A DNA stretch of 41,302 nt, taken from assembly GCF_032854445.1 (NCBI RefSeq), contig NC_088300.1:50401682-50442983 (forward strand), in the 5' to 3' direction. Shown here in pieces: positions 28,101-33,336 of this stretch. The DNA is from Liolophura sinensis. Its lineage: Eukaryota > Mollusca > Polyplacophora > Chitonida > Chitonidae. The notes beneath the pieces are model-generated. The model was not told where the DNA came from, did not search any database, and saw nothing but the letters and a program-made list of their open reading frames with translations. Positions within the stretch are counted from its first letter, which is position 1, and the number at the start of each line of letters is the position of its first letter. Made by a program: the position numbers and the translations under genes.

Positions 28101-28807
28101 CCTGGTTCTTCACCCATCCCCTGATCTTCCCATTCTCTAGTTCCCAAATCTCCCAGTCCTTTTCCTCCCATACCCTGGTTCTTCCCCCATCCCCTGATCT
28201 TCCCATTCTCTGGTCCCCAAATCTCCCAGTCCTTTTCCTCTCATACCCTGGTTCTTCACCCATCCCCTGATCTTCCCATCCTCTGGTCCCCAAATCTCCA
28301 AGTTCTTTCCCTCTCATACCCTGGTTCTTTCCCCATCCTCTGATCTTTTTCATCCTCTGGTTCCCAAATCTCCCAGTCGTTTTCCTCTCATACCCTGGTT
28401 CTTCACCCATCCCCTGATCTTCCCATCCTCTGGTCCCCAAATCTCCCAGTCCTTTTCCTCTCATCCCCCTGGTCGTTTTCCTTGCCACACCCTGTTCTTC
28501 TCCCATAACCTTGTCCTTTTCATCCCATCTCCATTTCCTTTTCTCCACTTCCCTGGTCCTCCCAATCCCTGGTTTTTTCCTCTTACCCCTGGTCCTTCTG
28601 TCCTCTGTTTTTTCCCCTCTCACTCCTTTTTTCTCCCATACTTTGGCTTTTTCTAGTCAATGTACTTTGAAAATGAACATATTCATCCATATCTTTGCAC
28701 TTTCTCGCCTTGAAGATCTCTCCACTGCTATACACTATCTCATTTACCTCTCATTCTACAAGATATTCACTCTTAGGTCAATATCAGCAGCCCTATACAT
28801 ATAGGGT

Positions 28808-28839
<32 letters not shown>

Positions 28840-30955
28840 GTACCTGTTTATTAATCAGTATATACAGACGGAAGCTATTGGAAGCTTCAGCCTATCCAGA
28901 TAAGCAAAGGCCTAACTAAACCCTAGCATCACACAAGCATAGTAATGAGTTTACAGGTCCCTCATCTCCAGAAATGGCCAGCAGAGATGTGGCCTCCAGA
29001 GATACTATATATTACCCAGATATTACCAAGTTTGACAAGTCAACTGATAACTTCCCTGAAACGATAGTATATTTCCATAAAACAATATTACTATTTCACT
29101 TGGACAGTTTAATGGTGTATTCCTCCATGCTGCCACTTCGCCCTTCTTCTCAGGTATTCTGGTCATATTCCAGTCAATCACCAGCAGTAAACTGTAGCGG
29201 AGATTCAGCTGGGGACGTGACCTTATTCCAGTCTGCAATTTTCTGGATCCGCTGAAACCTAGCTACATGGCTATATTATAGAGCCATTTCTGTCAGAGCC
29301 TAAGATATATTTCCAGGAACTCACCAGGTGCTTATATTGCTATAGGTTATATTTAGTGCTTACAGGAGAAGGAAGCCTCAAAAACGTGGAGTAGACGACT
29401 GATTGCTTCCTAAAGCTATTCAGTAGAAGTCAGATCTACATTATAACTGACCAGTCTCCACTGACCAAGGTGCATACCATCACGTATACCCACTTGGTTA
29501 GGGTTAAGGGAAGCTTTAGAAGGCTGTGCTGGTTTTAATTACCAAGTAGCCCCGGTTGTACAGTAACTGAAGTCCATGTTCCAGCAACTTCATGATAAAA
29601 TAAGCTATAAAAAGGCTTGTAGATGTAGGTCCTGTAGATGTAGGACATAAATAAACTGACCTTTTGGGATTTTACATCCATCATTAGCGGCAGAAATAGC
29701 AATTTTAGACTGTAAATGAAGCATAACTCCTTTCCAACAGCAGAAATAATCTGTGGTTCCCACATGTACAGGGCAAAAATGATTGTGTCCTACCCAGTTA
29801 GATATACAATTCTGGCCTGTTCAGAGAGGGTGGGTATGTCCTCATGTCTTAGAATTCCTTTAAAAGGCTCCTAGAAATATGTAGTGTTCAAAATGCTTCA
29901 TGGAGACGGTTAGAAAGTATGTACACAGCAGAGGGAAACAGTTTTCAACTACAGTTCTGAGACAAGGTTGGGGCACCAATCCATGATGAGTTTCCCCTTA
30001 AGGAAATGTAAGATTAAAAATATCAAATTTAATACCTTCCTTTTAAATTTTAAAATTGATAGTGCAATGTACTTGCAATCAAAGTTTGTATATTATACTG
30101 TCTCTGCCAAAATACTGCACAAACTTTGCCTTAAAACTCACAAATAATATTATGTTTTTTAGTATGTACATGGCTCTAGAATTAAATCTGGAACTGCCAG
30201 GTCACAACTGTGGTTTCCTGCATTGATGTTTTTGATACTTATTAACAAGGCCAGCAGCTGATAGGTTAGTAGCTCTCATTGAATTATTATGTGACAAAAT
30301 GTTATTCTCAATGGCCGACAGTGGTCAGTTATGAAAATCTGTGCTTTAATTCTATGACTTAAATAGTCACTGTACAAGTATGAATTTGACTGGTTGATAA
30401 CTAGTCAAGTTGCCTGGTTCACAAGAACATGTGTGACAGACAGACGGAATGACAGGCACACAGAATCAAAGAAATCATTCCCATGACTCTTCAGCAATTT
30501 ATGGCAAGTGACAATATAACTACAGTGACGTCCAGAGGTTTGTCACGTACCAGGCAAAGTGAGATCCTTTTAATCTGGTTTCCTCAGCTTCCTGCAGTCG
30601 GACTAAAATAATTTACTGTACGCCACCAACGTATTGTACATATACATGTAGTCTTTGGTACAAGCTATCAATGCTGGAGAAAAGGGAGGGAGAGAAAGCC
30701 TGCACCTAATGCTGGCTTACTTAAGATTACTGTCAAAATGCTGACCCAGAAGGTTTTGTGATATCTAATTCCACAAACAAGCTCCACAGGACAGCTGATT
30801 AATCAGTGAGGAAAGGAATTTAAAAAAAAAATACAATCCTCCACAAATTTCATTAGGAAGGTTAAAACAGCAAATGCCAAGGGGTTGGAGACATTCAACA
30901 TACCGTGTATCTTGTGATTCTTTGCTGCCAACATCTCCCATTCCATCCAAACCTG
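528..30955 (-). CDS. DNAAF9: DNAAF9 (C20orf194/Shulin-like) dynein axonemal assembly factor, C-terminal two thirds, 25 exons
   Basis: Twenty-five minus-strand exons with GT donors and AG acceptors join in compatible phase, except for one frameshifted exon (7963-8052), into about 787 codons ending in TGA at 530-528. Stretches such as FVKEIH-like junctions are not needed for the call: the segments LPEGWFYNGHQYISLMGD, FTDVIEVVKAICSHPDP, AITCCIDPHTAFMEHR and MIRSRYLMTPDW match my recollection of human C20orf194/DNAAF9 in order and spacing. The family (Shulin in Tetrahymena) binds and packages outer dynein arms in the cytoplasm for delivery to cilia. Coiled-coil-like residues lie in exon 21473-21555 and a degenerate P-loop-like GLPGSHKENL in exon 12177-12265. 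Human protein is about 1,177 aa, so roughly 370 N-terminal residues are missing here. The identification is by recall, not by alignment; family assignment is strong and exon edges are mostly firm. Confidence 0.88.
711..2115. repeat. 29-bp tandem array, about 48 copies
   Basis: The unit reads CAGCATATCACAACAGTTAATATGGTCTG with period 29. Variants are CACAAC/CACTAC/CGCTAC and TCTGCAG/TCTTCAG/TTTGCAG. Most copies carry a PstI site (CTGCAG). GCAGCATAT and ATATGGTCTGC within each unit can pair as a short bulged hairpin. More diverged units (TCAGGATATC type) form both edges, as expected from an ageing array. Confidence 0.97.
2124..2271. mobile_element. MITE-like foldback element
   Basis: Terminal inverted repeats of about 37 bases: the left end starts GGGCCTGGCTGTTCA and the right end, reversed, starts GGGTCCGGTTGTTCA; both run on to GTTAAGCC. 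The length is about 148 bp with no coding capacity. It sits inside the diverged edge of the 29-bp array, because array-like units (GGGTCTTCAGGATATCACTA) resume at about 2280-2326. Target duplication is not clear. The superfamily is unknown. Confidence 0.75.
2682..2775 (-). CDS. DNAAF9: DNAAF9 exon, conserved GWFYNG block
   Basis: The acceptor ctgtttcAG is followed by 31 codons reading KESHLAELPEGWFYNGHQY and ISLMGDRQDQHP, plus one base before donor GTATGT. The block P-x-G-[WY]-F-Y-N-G and the GD...HP ending match the recalled human protein closely and anchor the gene assignment. Confidence 0.92.
3129..3194 (-). CDS. DNAAF9: DNAAF9 exon (22 codons)
   Basis: Between acceptor tcttcacAG and donor GTAAGG lie exactly 22 codons, RPEKKAFLTRGSLTKDVLKE plus IH, phase 0 to 0. 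The pattern K-x-x-x-K-A-x-x-T-R-G-x-L-T corresponds to the basic segment before the GWFYNG block in human DNAAF9. Confidence 0.9.
3241..3368 (-). mobile_element. tRNA-headed SINE, internally deleted and truncated copy
   Basis: On the plus strand it begins TTTATTTATTTGTTTGATTC, passes GTTTTACGCCGTACTCAAG, then jumps to GGAAACCCATGACCATCCG and AGAGAGGAAGCCAGC. Comparison with 38108-38368 shows that the middle (the GGCGGCCAGCATTATGG region) and the tRNA head are lost. SINE polarity is minus. Confidence 0.8.
4210..4385 (-). CDS. DNAAF9: DNAAF9 exon (KDWLR segment)
   Basis: The acceptor gtcttttgacAG and donor GTAAGT bound 176 bases. The product includes SQQFFEIRYVVQTEKLVV and FTGCELKEKTLKDWLRTTAK. 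The motif F-x-G-C-x-L-K-E-x-x-[IL]-K-D-W-L-R matches the recalled human segment. The exon takes the first base of its opening glycine from the exon upstream. Confidence 0.92.
4755..4829 (-). CDS. DNAAF9: DNAAF9 exon (GNIYHVRG)
   Basis: Acceptor ttctttattcAG, donor GTGAGT. The product is LKNSNIDYPCTGNIYHVRGR and TSFI with split codons at both ends. G-N-I-Y-H-[IV]-x-G is shared with the human protein. Confidence 0.9.
5440..5985. repeat. Degenerate tandem repeat, period about 170 bp, 3-4 copies
   Basis: The phrase ACCATGACAACNGTG...ACAAATGTGAGTC recurs near 5449, 5719 and 5889. A second phrase, CATCTGTNTAT...ACAAAAATNAAAACT, recurs near 5611, 5770 and 5941. The last two copies are 170-171 bases apart; earlier ones are more diverged and irregular. 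It lies in the intron between exons 4755-4829 and 6197-6303. Confidence 0.8.
6197..6303 (-). CDS. DNAAF9: DNAAF9 exon (PLERIKLINK segment)
   Basis: Acceptor ttgttggtAG, donor GTAACC, 107 bases. The product is LDTDCYSIYGEPDMGEVILR followed by FSQPLERIKLINKLK. The P-L-E-[KR] motif after a hydrophobic strand matches the recalled human FGRPLEKTR region. Confidence 0.9.
7389..7475 (-). CDS. DNAAF9: DNAAF9 exon (RSRYLMTPDW)
   Basis: Acceptor gcttatttcAG, donor GTGAGT, 87 bases. The product is STDIALILSADAFSADSM followed by IRSRYLMTPD. D-I-x-L-I-L-S and [LI]-R-S-R-Y-L match human DNAAF9. The first base completes an AG|G codon that starts in the frameshifted exon upstream. Confidence 0.93.
7779..7921. 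mobile_element. Foldback MITE-like element, GGCCCACTTTCAC family
   Basis: The left end reads GGCCCACTTTCACAAAACTT and the right end, reversed, reads GGGGCCACTCGCGTTAGACT; both continue into TTCGTAARTC. About 143 bp, no open frame. Internal ACTTTTCTCGTRA and its reverse complement flank the centre, so nearly the whole element is palindromic. A second copy lies at 25555-25696. It ends about 40 bases from a DNAAF9 donor site. Confidence 0.75.
7963..8052 (-). CDS. DNAAF9: DNAAF9 exon carrying an apparent 1-bp frameshift
   Basis: The acceptor ttggttggcAG starts TPALMEIQDLIRSVNDDVAF-ILS and then hits TGA at 7983-7981. The donor GTGAGG at 7962 requires the other frame, which reads EQAQVTR and joins exactly to STDIALIL downstream. 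Ninety bases enter in phase 0, but the next exon needs phase 2, so one base is extra (or two missing). The recalled human order is A-F-I-L-A-E...V-T-R, which fits one surplus base in CTTAGC (about 7986-7988). This may be an assembly error, a real lesion, or an allele. Confidence 0.85.
9608..9689 (-). CDS. DNAAF9: DNAAF9 exon (NNIVFTS)
   Basis: Acceptor tgttatctAG, donor GTGAGT, 82 bases. The product is LTFPSLLNHCALGWVNNIVF followed by TSSTSPQ. F-P-x-x-L-x-x-C and the [ND]-x-V-F-T-S strand match human DNAAF9. Confidence 0.92.
9904..10088 (-). mobile_element. tRNA-headed SINE, head truncated
   Basis: Tail to body on the plus strand: GTTTTACGCTGTACTCAAG, GACGGCGGCCAGTATTATCG, GGAAACTCATGACCATCTGC and GGAGAGGAAGCCATCATGAG are all present. 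Similarity stops near the B box, so the tRNA-like head is mostly absent. Intronic, in the same polarity as DNAAF9 transcription. Confidence 0.85.
10212..10260 (-). CDS. DNAAF9: DNAAF9 exon (ITCCIDPHTAFMEHR)
   Basis: Short 49-base exon, acceptor ctatttcAG, donor GTTGGT. It encodes AITCCIDPHTAFMEH with split codons at both ends. A-I-T-x-C-[IV]-[DE]-P and [FY]-M-E-H-R match the human protein closely. Both flanking phases fit. Confidence 0.93.
10419..10598 (-). mobile_element. tRNA-headed SINE, 5' half with head
   Basis: Reversed, it starts TTCTATGGCCGAGAGACTTA (A-box-like TGGCCGAGAGACT) and carries GAGTTCAAGTCC (B-box-like), then CATGCTGGCTTCCTCTTCGA and the body to GGTTTCC. The tail beyond is missing. 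The A- and B-box spacing supports a tRNA-derived pol III head. Confidence 0.85.
10891..10967 (-). CDS. DNAAF9: DNAAF9 exon (GFTDVIEVV)
   Basis: Acceptor tttctgtccAG, donor GTGAGC, 77 bases, phase 1 in and 1 out. The product is FTDVIEVVKAICSHPDPSVN followed by EFYRI. G-[FY]-T-D-V-I-[DE]-V-V and H-P-D are shared with human DNAAF9. Confidence 0.94.
11245..11490 (+). mobile_element. Possible diverged SINE
   Basis: It opens with a tRNA-head-like TTTGGTGGCTCAATGGTA and ends with AAGTACAGCATACAACACCA, the tail of the SINE family found elsewhere here. The body between is not clearly alignable by eye. It could be two fragments or an older related SINE. Confidence 0.35.
11541..11690. repeat. Dispersed repeat, copy 1
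   Basis: It shares GATTGATTAATCCACTTTAT-type sequence, GGCATCAAAAGTATCACTTT and TTCATGTGCTTCTGAAA, in the same order and spacing, with 37224-37372. The identity and class are unknown; no terminal repeats were seen. Confidence 0.55.
11707..11856 (-). CDS. DNAAF9: DNAAF9 exon (RKKRL...LLILTPG)
   Basis: The largest fully in-frame internal exon nearby, 150 bases; acceptor gttatttacAG, donor GTAGGC. The product includes WIIFKQPLDKASLFNPKALQ, SVVRKKRLTSS and QPSLLILTPG. The basic R-K-K run followed by a hydrophobic strand before GFTDV matches human DNAAF9. Confidence 0.93.
12177..12265 (-). CDS. DNAAF9: DNAAF9 exon with P-loop-like GLPGSHKENL
   Basis: Acceptor ttttcatgaAG, donor GTATGG, 89 bases. 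The product is ILITIISGLPGSHKENLCQV followed by LMNLAKEQN, and AG|G makes R before WIIF. A hydrophobic strand, G-x-P-G-x-x-K and a helix look like a Walker A loop lacking the usual S/T after lysine. The human copy, as I recall it, has no lysine there. Nucleotide binding is not implied. Confidence 0.9.
12369..12880. repeat. 55-bp tandem array, about 9 copies
   Basis: The unit contains CAACTGATGTACTCCAGTCC, TTACGTTGTATGGCCATCAG and AGACTGCGACCAACT. CAGTCC starts at 12556, 12611, 12666 and 12721, giving period 55, then at 12769 in an altered unit that carries GAGAGTTCCAAAGGGGCAAT. It lies in the intron between exons 12177-12265 and 13562-13679. Confidence 0.93.
13076..13100. repeat. (TA)n microsatellite
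   Basis: Twelve uninterrupted TA units followed by CTATCTATAC, in an intron. Confidence 0.95.
13275..13474 (-). mobile_element. tRNA-headed SINE, diverged
   Basis: On the plus strand: CATTTATTTATTCATTTATC, CTGTGCTCATGAATATTTCA, CAGCATTATGGTGAGGGGAA, CACCTGCAGGTTGCTGACAG and GGCAGCCAACATGTGCT, then head remnants. Internal deletions remove the GACGGCGGC block. Intronic, with minus polarity. Confidence 0.85.
13562..13679 (-). CDS. DNAAF9: DNAAF9 exon (39 codons)
   Basis: Acceptor ttttgtgcttcAG after a T-rich tract; donor GTTTGT is weak but in phase. The product is FMDHLSASSVGNVAIPERDL, GAVLKQPVERVGQ and AENPEE. It joins to ILITIISGLPG downstream. Conservation with the human protein is low here, as expected of a linker. 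Confidence 0.85.
13933..14025 (-). CDS. DNAAF9: DNAAF9 exon (30 codons)
   Basis: Acceptor tttttttccccAG, donor GTGAGT, 93 bases. The product is YDNLERIFLAESTASLKPME followed by KTAMLNKNFN; AA|G then makes K before FMDHL. Helical and polar. The call rests on splice sites and phase more than on motifs. Confidence 0.85.
14755..14831 (-). CDS. DNAAF9: DNAAF9 exon (25 codons)
   Basis: Acceptor gttcctgtAG, donor GTAAGT. The product is VLPAWKDEGNWGLERLSVLP followed by EKFST, in phase on both sides. The position corresponds to the W-x-x-x-D-x-x segment after the F-P-K-S block in human DNAAF9. Confidence 0.87.
15134..15280 (-). CDS. DNAAF9: DNAAF9 exon (LLVAFFPKSRAY)
   Basis: Acceptor catgtgtttcAG, donor GTACGT, exactly 49 codons. 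The product includes DSPSKVAVLAVGYPPSVQMF, DNTLLVAFFPKSRAYKNLF and SS. The hydrophobic strand plus F-P-K-S-[KR]-x-Y matches human DNAAF9 (ALFPKSKIY, as recalled). Confidence 0.92.
15484..15920. repeat. Degenerate 23-30-bp tandem repeats
   Basis: The first part is loosely repeated GGTACAACACACAGTCATTG-like units. From 15727 to about 15850 lie five or six tight copies of CTGAGTTTTACCAAACAGTC plus ATA, period 23. Both parts share the CAGTCAT word, suggesting one array of mixed age. Confidence 0.85.
16500..16690. repeat. Purine-rich tandem repeat, about 20-23-bp units
   Basis: Recurrent GCAGAGTAAGAGGGAACCAT-like units: GAGAGTAAGAGAGAGAGCCA, CAGAGTAAGAGAGAGCCA, CAGAGTAAGAGGGAACAAT and so on, decaying to the right. 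The plus strand is almost all purine. Confidence 0.85.
16973..17076 (-). CDS. DNAAF9: DNAAF9 exon (AIVFSHQQ ... YDGDS junction)
   Basis: Acceptor tttctgttttacAG, donor GTAAGA, 104 bases. The product is KTAIFERAIVFSHQQVGEIC followed by LTKEQVASLQLYDG, then D-S-P on the next exon. The strand ending F-S-H and the [FL]-Y-D-G-D-S motif match human DNAAF9. Confidence 0.92.
17743..17812 (-). CDS. DNAAF9: DNAAF9 exon, probable serine/arginine-rich linker
   Basis: Strong acceptor (cacttctccctacAG), donor GTAAAA. In the frame demanded by the next exon it reads TISSPRSRLRIGCQKSGNSA followed by SVG and G|GA. A second open frame, YFLSKKQIKDWLSKIGEFCF, cannot be joined to the exon downstream without a stop. 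Function unknown; poorly conserved region. Confidence 0.6.
18136..18224 (-). CDS. DNAAF9: DNAAF9 exon (GVLVTVHHPHQ), 3' edge uncertain
   Basis: The acceptor is tagggtAG: the earlier AG (tttAG) would put a stop in frame. The product is EGWKAGVLVTVHHPHQIFDS followed by PTVLMLHVV, with G|AT giving D after KP. The donor at 18135 (GTATCT) is the best in-phase choice, but two frames stay open beyond it to 17938 and 17862, so the exon could be longer or an extra exon may follow (for example 17963-18013). Confidence 0.7.
18225..20382 (-). other. DNAAF9 intron, 2.2 kb, no recognised content
   Basis: Unique-looking AT-rich sequence. I found no SINE, array, inverted repeat or phase-compatible exon in it. 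Confidence 0.6.
20383..20540 (-). CDS. DNAAF9: DNAAF9 exon (LTVYDVP ... LGSVLFAESFL)
   Basis: Acceptor tcatattgcAG, donor GTAGAG, 158 bases. The product includes LKPMTEGVACPLVKTVTLTV, YDVPSGDSPGKTLGSVLFAE and SFLDSTIKVSKP. V-Y-D-[VI]-P and L-G-S-V-[LV]-F-[AS]-E-S-F-L match human DNAAF9 almost exactly; this beta-rich block is one of the best anchors. Confidence 0.95.
20901..20945 (-). CDS. DNAAF9: DNAAF9 exon (14 codons)
   Basis: Acceptor tttgtcattccAG, donor GTAAGT, 45 bases, reading GNVSLSIKAYDRKG with split codons at both ends. The alternating hydrophobic strand precedes the VYDVP block, as in the human protein. Confidence 0.88.
21221..21306 (+). mobile_element. SINE tail fragment, opposite orientation
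   Basis: CCACCCACCATAATGCTGGC, GTATAAGTGAAATATTCTTG and GTGTACGGCGTACAACACCA, then AATAAATAAA, are the reverse complement of the body and tail seen at 38108-38368. The 5' part is missing. It is the only clear copy antisense to DNAAF9. Confidence 0.85.
21473..21555 (-). CDS. DNAAF9: DNAAF9 exon, helical segment
   Basis: Acceptor gtctacttttAG, donor GTATGT, 83 bases. The product is TEKEALLTLKQKCSLIEDEI followed by LQQHLQK, then I-G. Heptad-like leucines and charged residues suggest an amphipathic helix. Phase 0 in, 2 out. Confidence 0.88.
22151..22235 (-). CDS. DNAAF9: DNAAF9 exon (LYSAVIEAV)
   Basis: Acceptor gttttatttcAG, donor GTTTGT, 85 bases. The product is HFQMLYSAVIEAVDKAMTVY followed by TTTLSIKQ. 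[IL]-Y-[AS]-A-V-I-E-A-V matches human DNAAF9. A second AG ten bases inside would start at ATG; the outer one is preferred because it joins in frame with the exon at 30904-30955. Confidence 0.92.
22431..22560. repeat. 21-bp purine-rich tandem repeat, about 6 copies
   Basis: The units resemble AACCAGAGTGCCCAGAAGAA with AG/GTG variants, and the array ends in a run of A. It lies about 200 bases upstream, in gene sense, of the exon at 22151-22235. Confidence 0.9.
25555..25696. mobile_element. Foldback MITE-like element, second copy
   Basis: It starts GGGGCCACTTTCACAAAACT TTG, and its reversed right end starts GGCCCTCTTCCAG. Its right half (GGCAACATCATTTATGAGAA then AAGTTATGA) matches the reverse complement of 7779-7921. 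It sits between decayed and regular parts of the 45-bp array. Confidence 0.7.
25916..26620. repeat. 45-bp tandem array, about 15 copies
   Basis: The unit is TCAGATGTAGTTCATGTCYA, TACTCAGATCAGGTTTACAT and CTGTG, period 45. One frame of the plus strand stays open through many copies because the unit is a multiple of three without a stop; this alone is not evidence of translation. Confidence 0.95.
27723..28470. repeat. 72-73-bp pyrimidine/purine-asymmetric tandem array, about 10 copies
   Basis: The plus-strand unit is CTTTTCCTCTCATACCCTGG, TTCTTCACCCATCCCCTGAT, CTTCCCATTCTCTGGTCCCC and AAATCTCCCAGTC. CTGATCTT recurs every 72 or 73 bases. The minus strand, which is the DNAAF9 pre-mRNA sense, carries about six G-runs of three or more per unit. 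C/T-rich decayed sequence continues to about 28655. Confidence 0.96.
28808..28840. repeat. (CA)n(TA)n microsatellite
   Basis: About nine CA units followed directly by about seven TA units, in an intron. Confidence 0.95.
30904..30955 (-). CDS. DNAAF9: DNAAF9 exon, most 5' one found
   Basis: Acceptor ttattttggcAG, donor GTATGT, 52 bases. The product is GLDGMGDVGSKESQDT, and CG|C then makes R before HFQMLY. The recalled human protein has a similar G-G-D-x-K...T-E-Q-I-R stretch 10-15 residues before L-x-x-I-Y-A-A-V. The phase fits only this frame. The exon needs one base from an upstream exon that I could not identify with confidence. Confidence 0.75.
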
Positions 30956-31889
30956 CTGCCAAAATAAAGAAAGGAAACAGAAATTATCAACAGTAGTCAT
31001 TTTTAGCTATACACTACCTGTGCGGAGTTATTTTAATATAATGTATGACATGCACTTTCTTGATAGAATTCAATTTTACCAGCAAATAGGTAATATATGG
31101 GATTGCATCAGGAATGGCCATCAATTGCGGCAGAGAAACTTCTCTGTAGCACAGTTAACCCACATGTGTATGCTGACAGAACAATATAAATGTAGTTCTA
31201 GGAGTTAAGGGTATCCTCATGTGGACATTTGTCAGAAAATGGGCATATTTGTATTTGACTTTATCTTTGTCCTTATTTTATACAGCACAACAACCAACCC
31301 ACCAAACTGTTCCTCAGAACACACTAAAGCATACATATCAAGGTAGTGGACTAATTAAATCCTTACTACTTATATGGCATACCTTGTAGGACAATGGAAC
31401 GGACAGGAACATTCAGCATTATCTAAATTTTAAACTTAATGACACAGACAATGACACAAAACAAACCTTGTCCCTGCATCCCTTTAGGGTACCCTACGCT
31501 TATGTTGGTTACATTTCTTTAGCTGTTTAATGATTTCAAATATGATTTTGTCCAAAATCACAGGAGAGCGCCCTACACTGACACGAGTGGTGTTTCATGT
31601 GATAGTTTATACATGTATATGTGAAATGCAAAAGAGAAATGAAAGTTTTAGTCCATGCTATTGTCTTTGAACATAATTAAATTAATCTTAATTTCTGGTG
31701 GTTTTATAAATCTTATCTTGAGAAACATTTCCTTTATTATTTATCACTGAAGAAGGGTGAAAATGGATATTATACCTAATTAGCAACAGCCATTGTGCTC
31801 TGAAGTGCTTGGTAACTCAATAAATCAATTTTTAATCTGAGAGGCCATGGGATGTGCCATGTTGGCAAAACCATAAACATGATGTCATG

Positions 31890-33336
31890 TCACTCATACA
31901 TCCCACTCATATGGCTAAAAAGCAGGATTTGTCACTCATACCCAACAATCAGATGGCTAAAAGGTAAAGTAGGGTTCGTCACTCTCACCCAACAATCACA
32001 TGGCTAAAAGGCAAAGCAAGGTTGGTCACTCATACCCAACAATCACATGGCTAAAAGGCAAAGTAGAGCTTGTTACTCATACCCAACAATCACATGGCTA
32101 AAAGGCAAAGTAGAGCTTGTTACTCATACCCAACAATCACATGGCTAAAAGGCAAAGTAGGGTTCGTCACTCGTACCCAACAATCACATGGCTAAAAGGC
32201 AAAGCAAGGTTGGTCACTCTTACCTAACAATCACATGGCTAAAAGGCAAAGTAGAGCTTGTTACTCATACCCAACAATCACATGGCTAAAAGGTAAAGTA
32301 GGGTTCGTCACTCGTACCCAACAATCACATGGCTAAAAGGCAAAGCAAGGTTGGTCACTCTTACCCAACAATCACATGGCTAAAAGGCAAAGTAGAGCTT
32401 GTTACTCATACCCAACAATCACATGGCTAAAAGGCAAAGCAGGGTTGGTCACTCTTACCCAACAATCACATGGCTAAAAGGCAAAGTAGAGCTTGTTACT
32501 CATACCCAACAACCACATGGCTAAAAGGTAAAGTAGGGTTCGTCACTTGTACCCAACAATCACATGGCTAAAAGGCAAAGTAGAGCTTGTTACTCATACC
32601 CAACAATCACATGGCTAAAAGGTACAGTAGAGCTTGTTACTCTTACCCAACAATCACATGGCTAAAAGGCAAAGCAAGGTTGGTCACTCTTACCCAACAA
32701 TCACATGGCTAAAAGGCAAAGTAGAGCTTGTTACTCATACCCAACAATCACATGGCTAAAAGGTAAAGTAGGGTTCGTCACTCGTACCCAACAATCACAT
32801 GGCTAAAAGGCAAAGCAAGGTTGGTCACTCATACCCAACAATCACATGGCTAAAAGGTAAAGTAGAGCTTGTTACTCATACCCAATAATCAAATGGCTAA
32901 AAGGCAAAGTAGAGCTTGTTACTCATACCCAACAATCACATGGCTAAAAGGTAAAGTAGGGTTCGTCACTCTTACCCAACAATCACATGGCTAAAAGGCA
33001 AAGCAAGGTTGGTCACTCTTACCCAACAATCACATGGCTAAAAGGCAAAGTAGAGCTTGTTACTCATACCCAACAATCACACGGCTAAAAGGTAAAGTAG
33101 GGTTCATCACTTGTACCCAACAATCACATGGCTAAAAGGCAAAGCAAGGTTGGTCACTCATACCCAACAATCACATGGCTAAAAGGCAAAGTAGAGCTTG
33201 TTACTCATTCCCAACAATCACATGGCTAATAGGCAAAGTAGAGCTTGTTACTCATACCCAACAATCACATGGCTAAAAGGCAAAGTAGGGTTTGTCATTC
33301 ATACCCACTCATGTGGCTAAAATGCGAAGCAGGGTT
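31890..33336. repeat. 47-bp tandem array, about 30 copies, with higher-order order
   Basis: The unit is CACATGGCTAAAAGGCAAAG plus a variable 20-base block plus CCAACAAT. Three block types recur: A (TAGAGCTTGTTACTCATAC), B (TAGGGTTCGTCACTCGTAC) and C (CAAGGTTGGTCACTCTTAC). A-B-C order repeats many times, with occasional extra A units. B units often carry GGTAAAG instead of GGCAAAG. Confidence 0.96.

Larger units (their letters stand above)
22236..30903 (-). other. DNAAF9 intron, 8.7 kb
   Basis: It holds the 21-, 45- and 72-bp arrays, one MITE-like element and a (CA)n(TA)n tract, all listed separately. The stretches 22560-25370, 26630-27700 and 28850-30900 look unique and AT-rich; I found no phase-compatible exon in them. 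The stretch 25375-25545 is a decayed extension of the 45-bp array (repeated TCAGATCAG and GGTTTACAT words). Confidence 0.6.

Noticed and set aside
27964-28623. Minus-strand open frame of 219 codons rich in G, E, R and K
   Set aside because: It is the purine-rich strand of the 72-73-bp array; frames rotate between units and all are open, so it is not evidence of a protein.
31018-31154. Minus-strand candidate exon (LPQLMAIPDAIPYITYLL), acceptor ctacAG, donor GTAGTG
   Set aside because: Open and protein-like, but its end phase does not fit the exon at 30904-30955 without causing a stop downstream.
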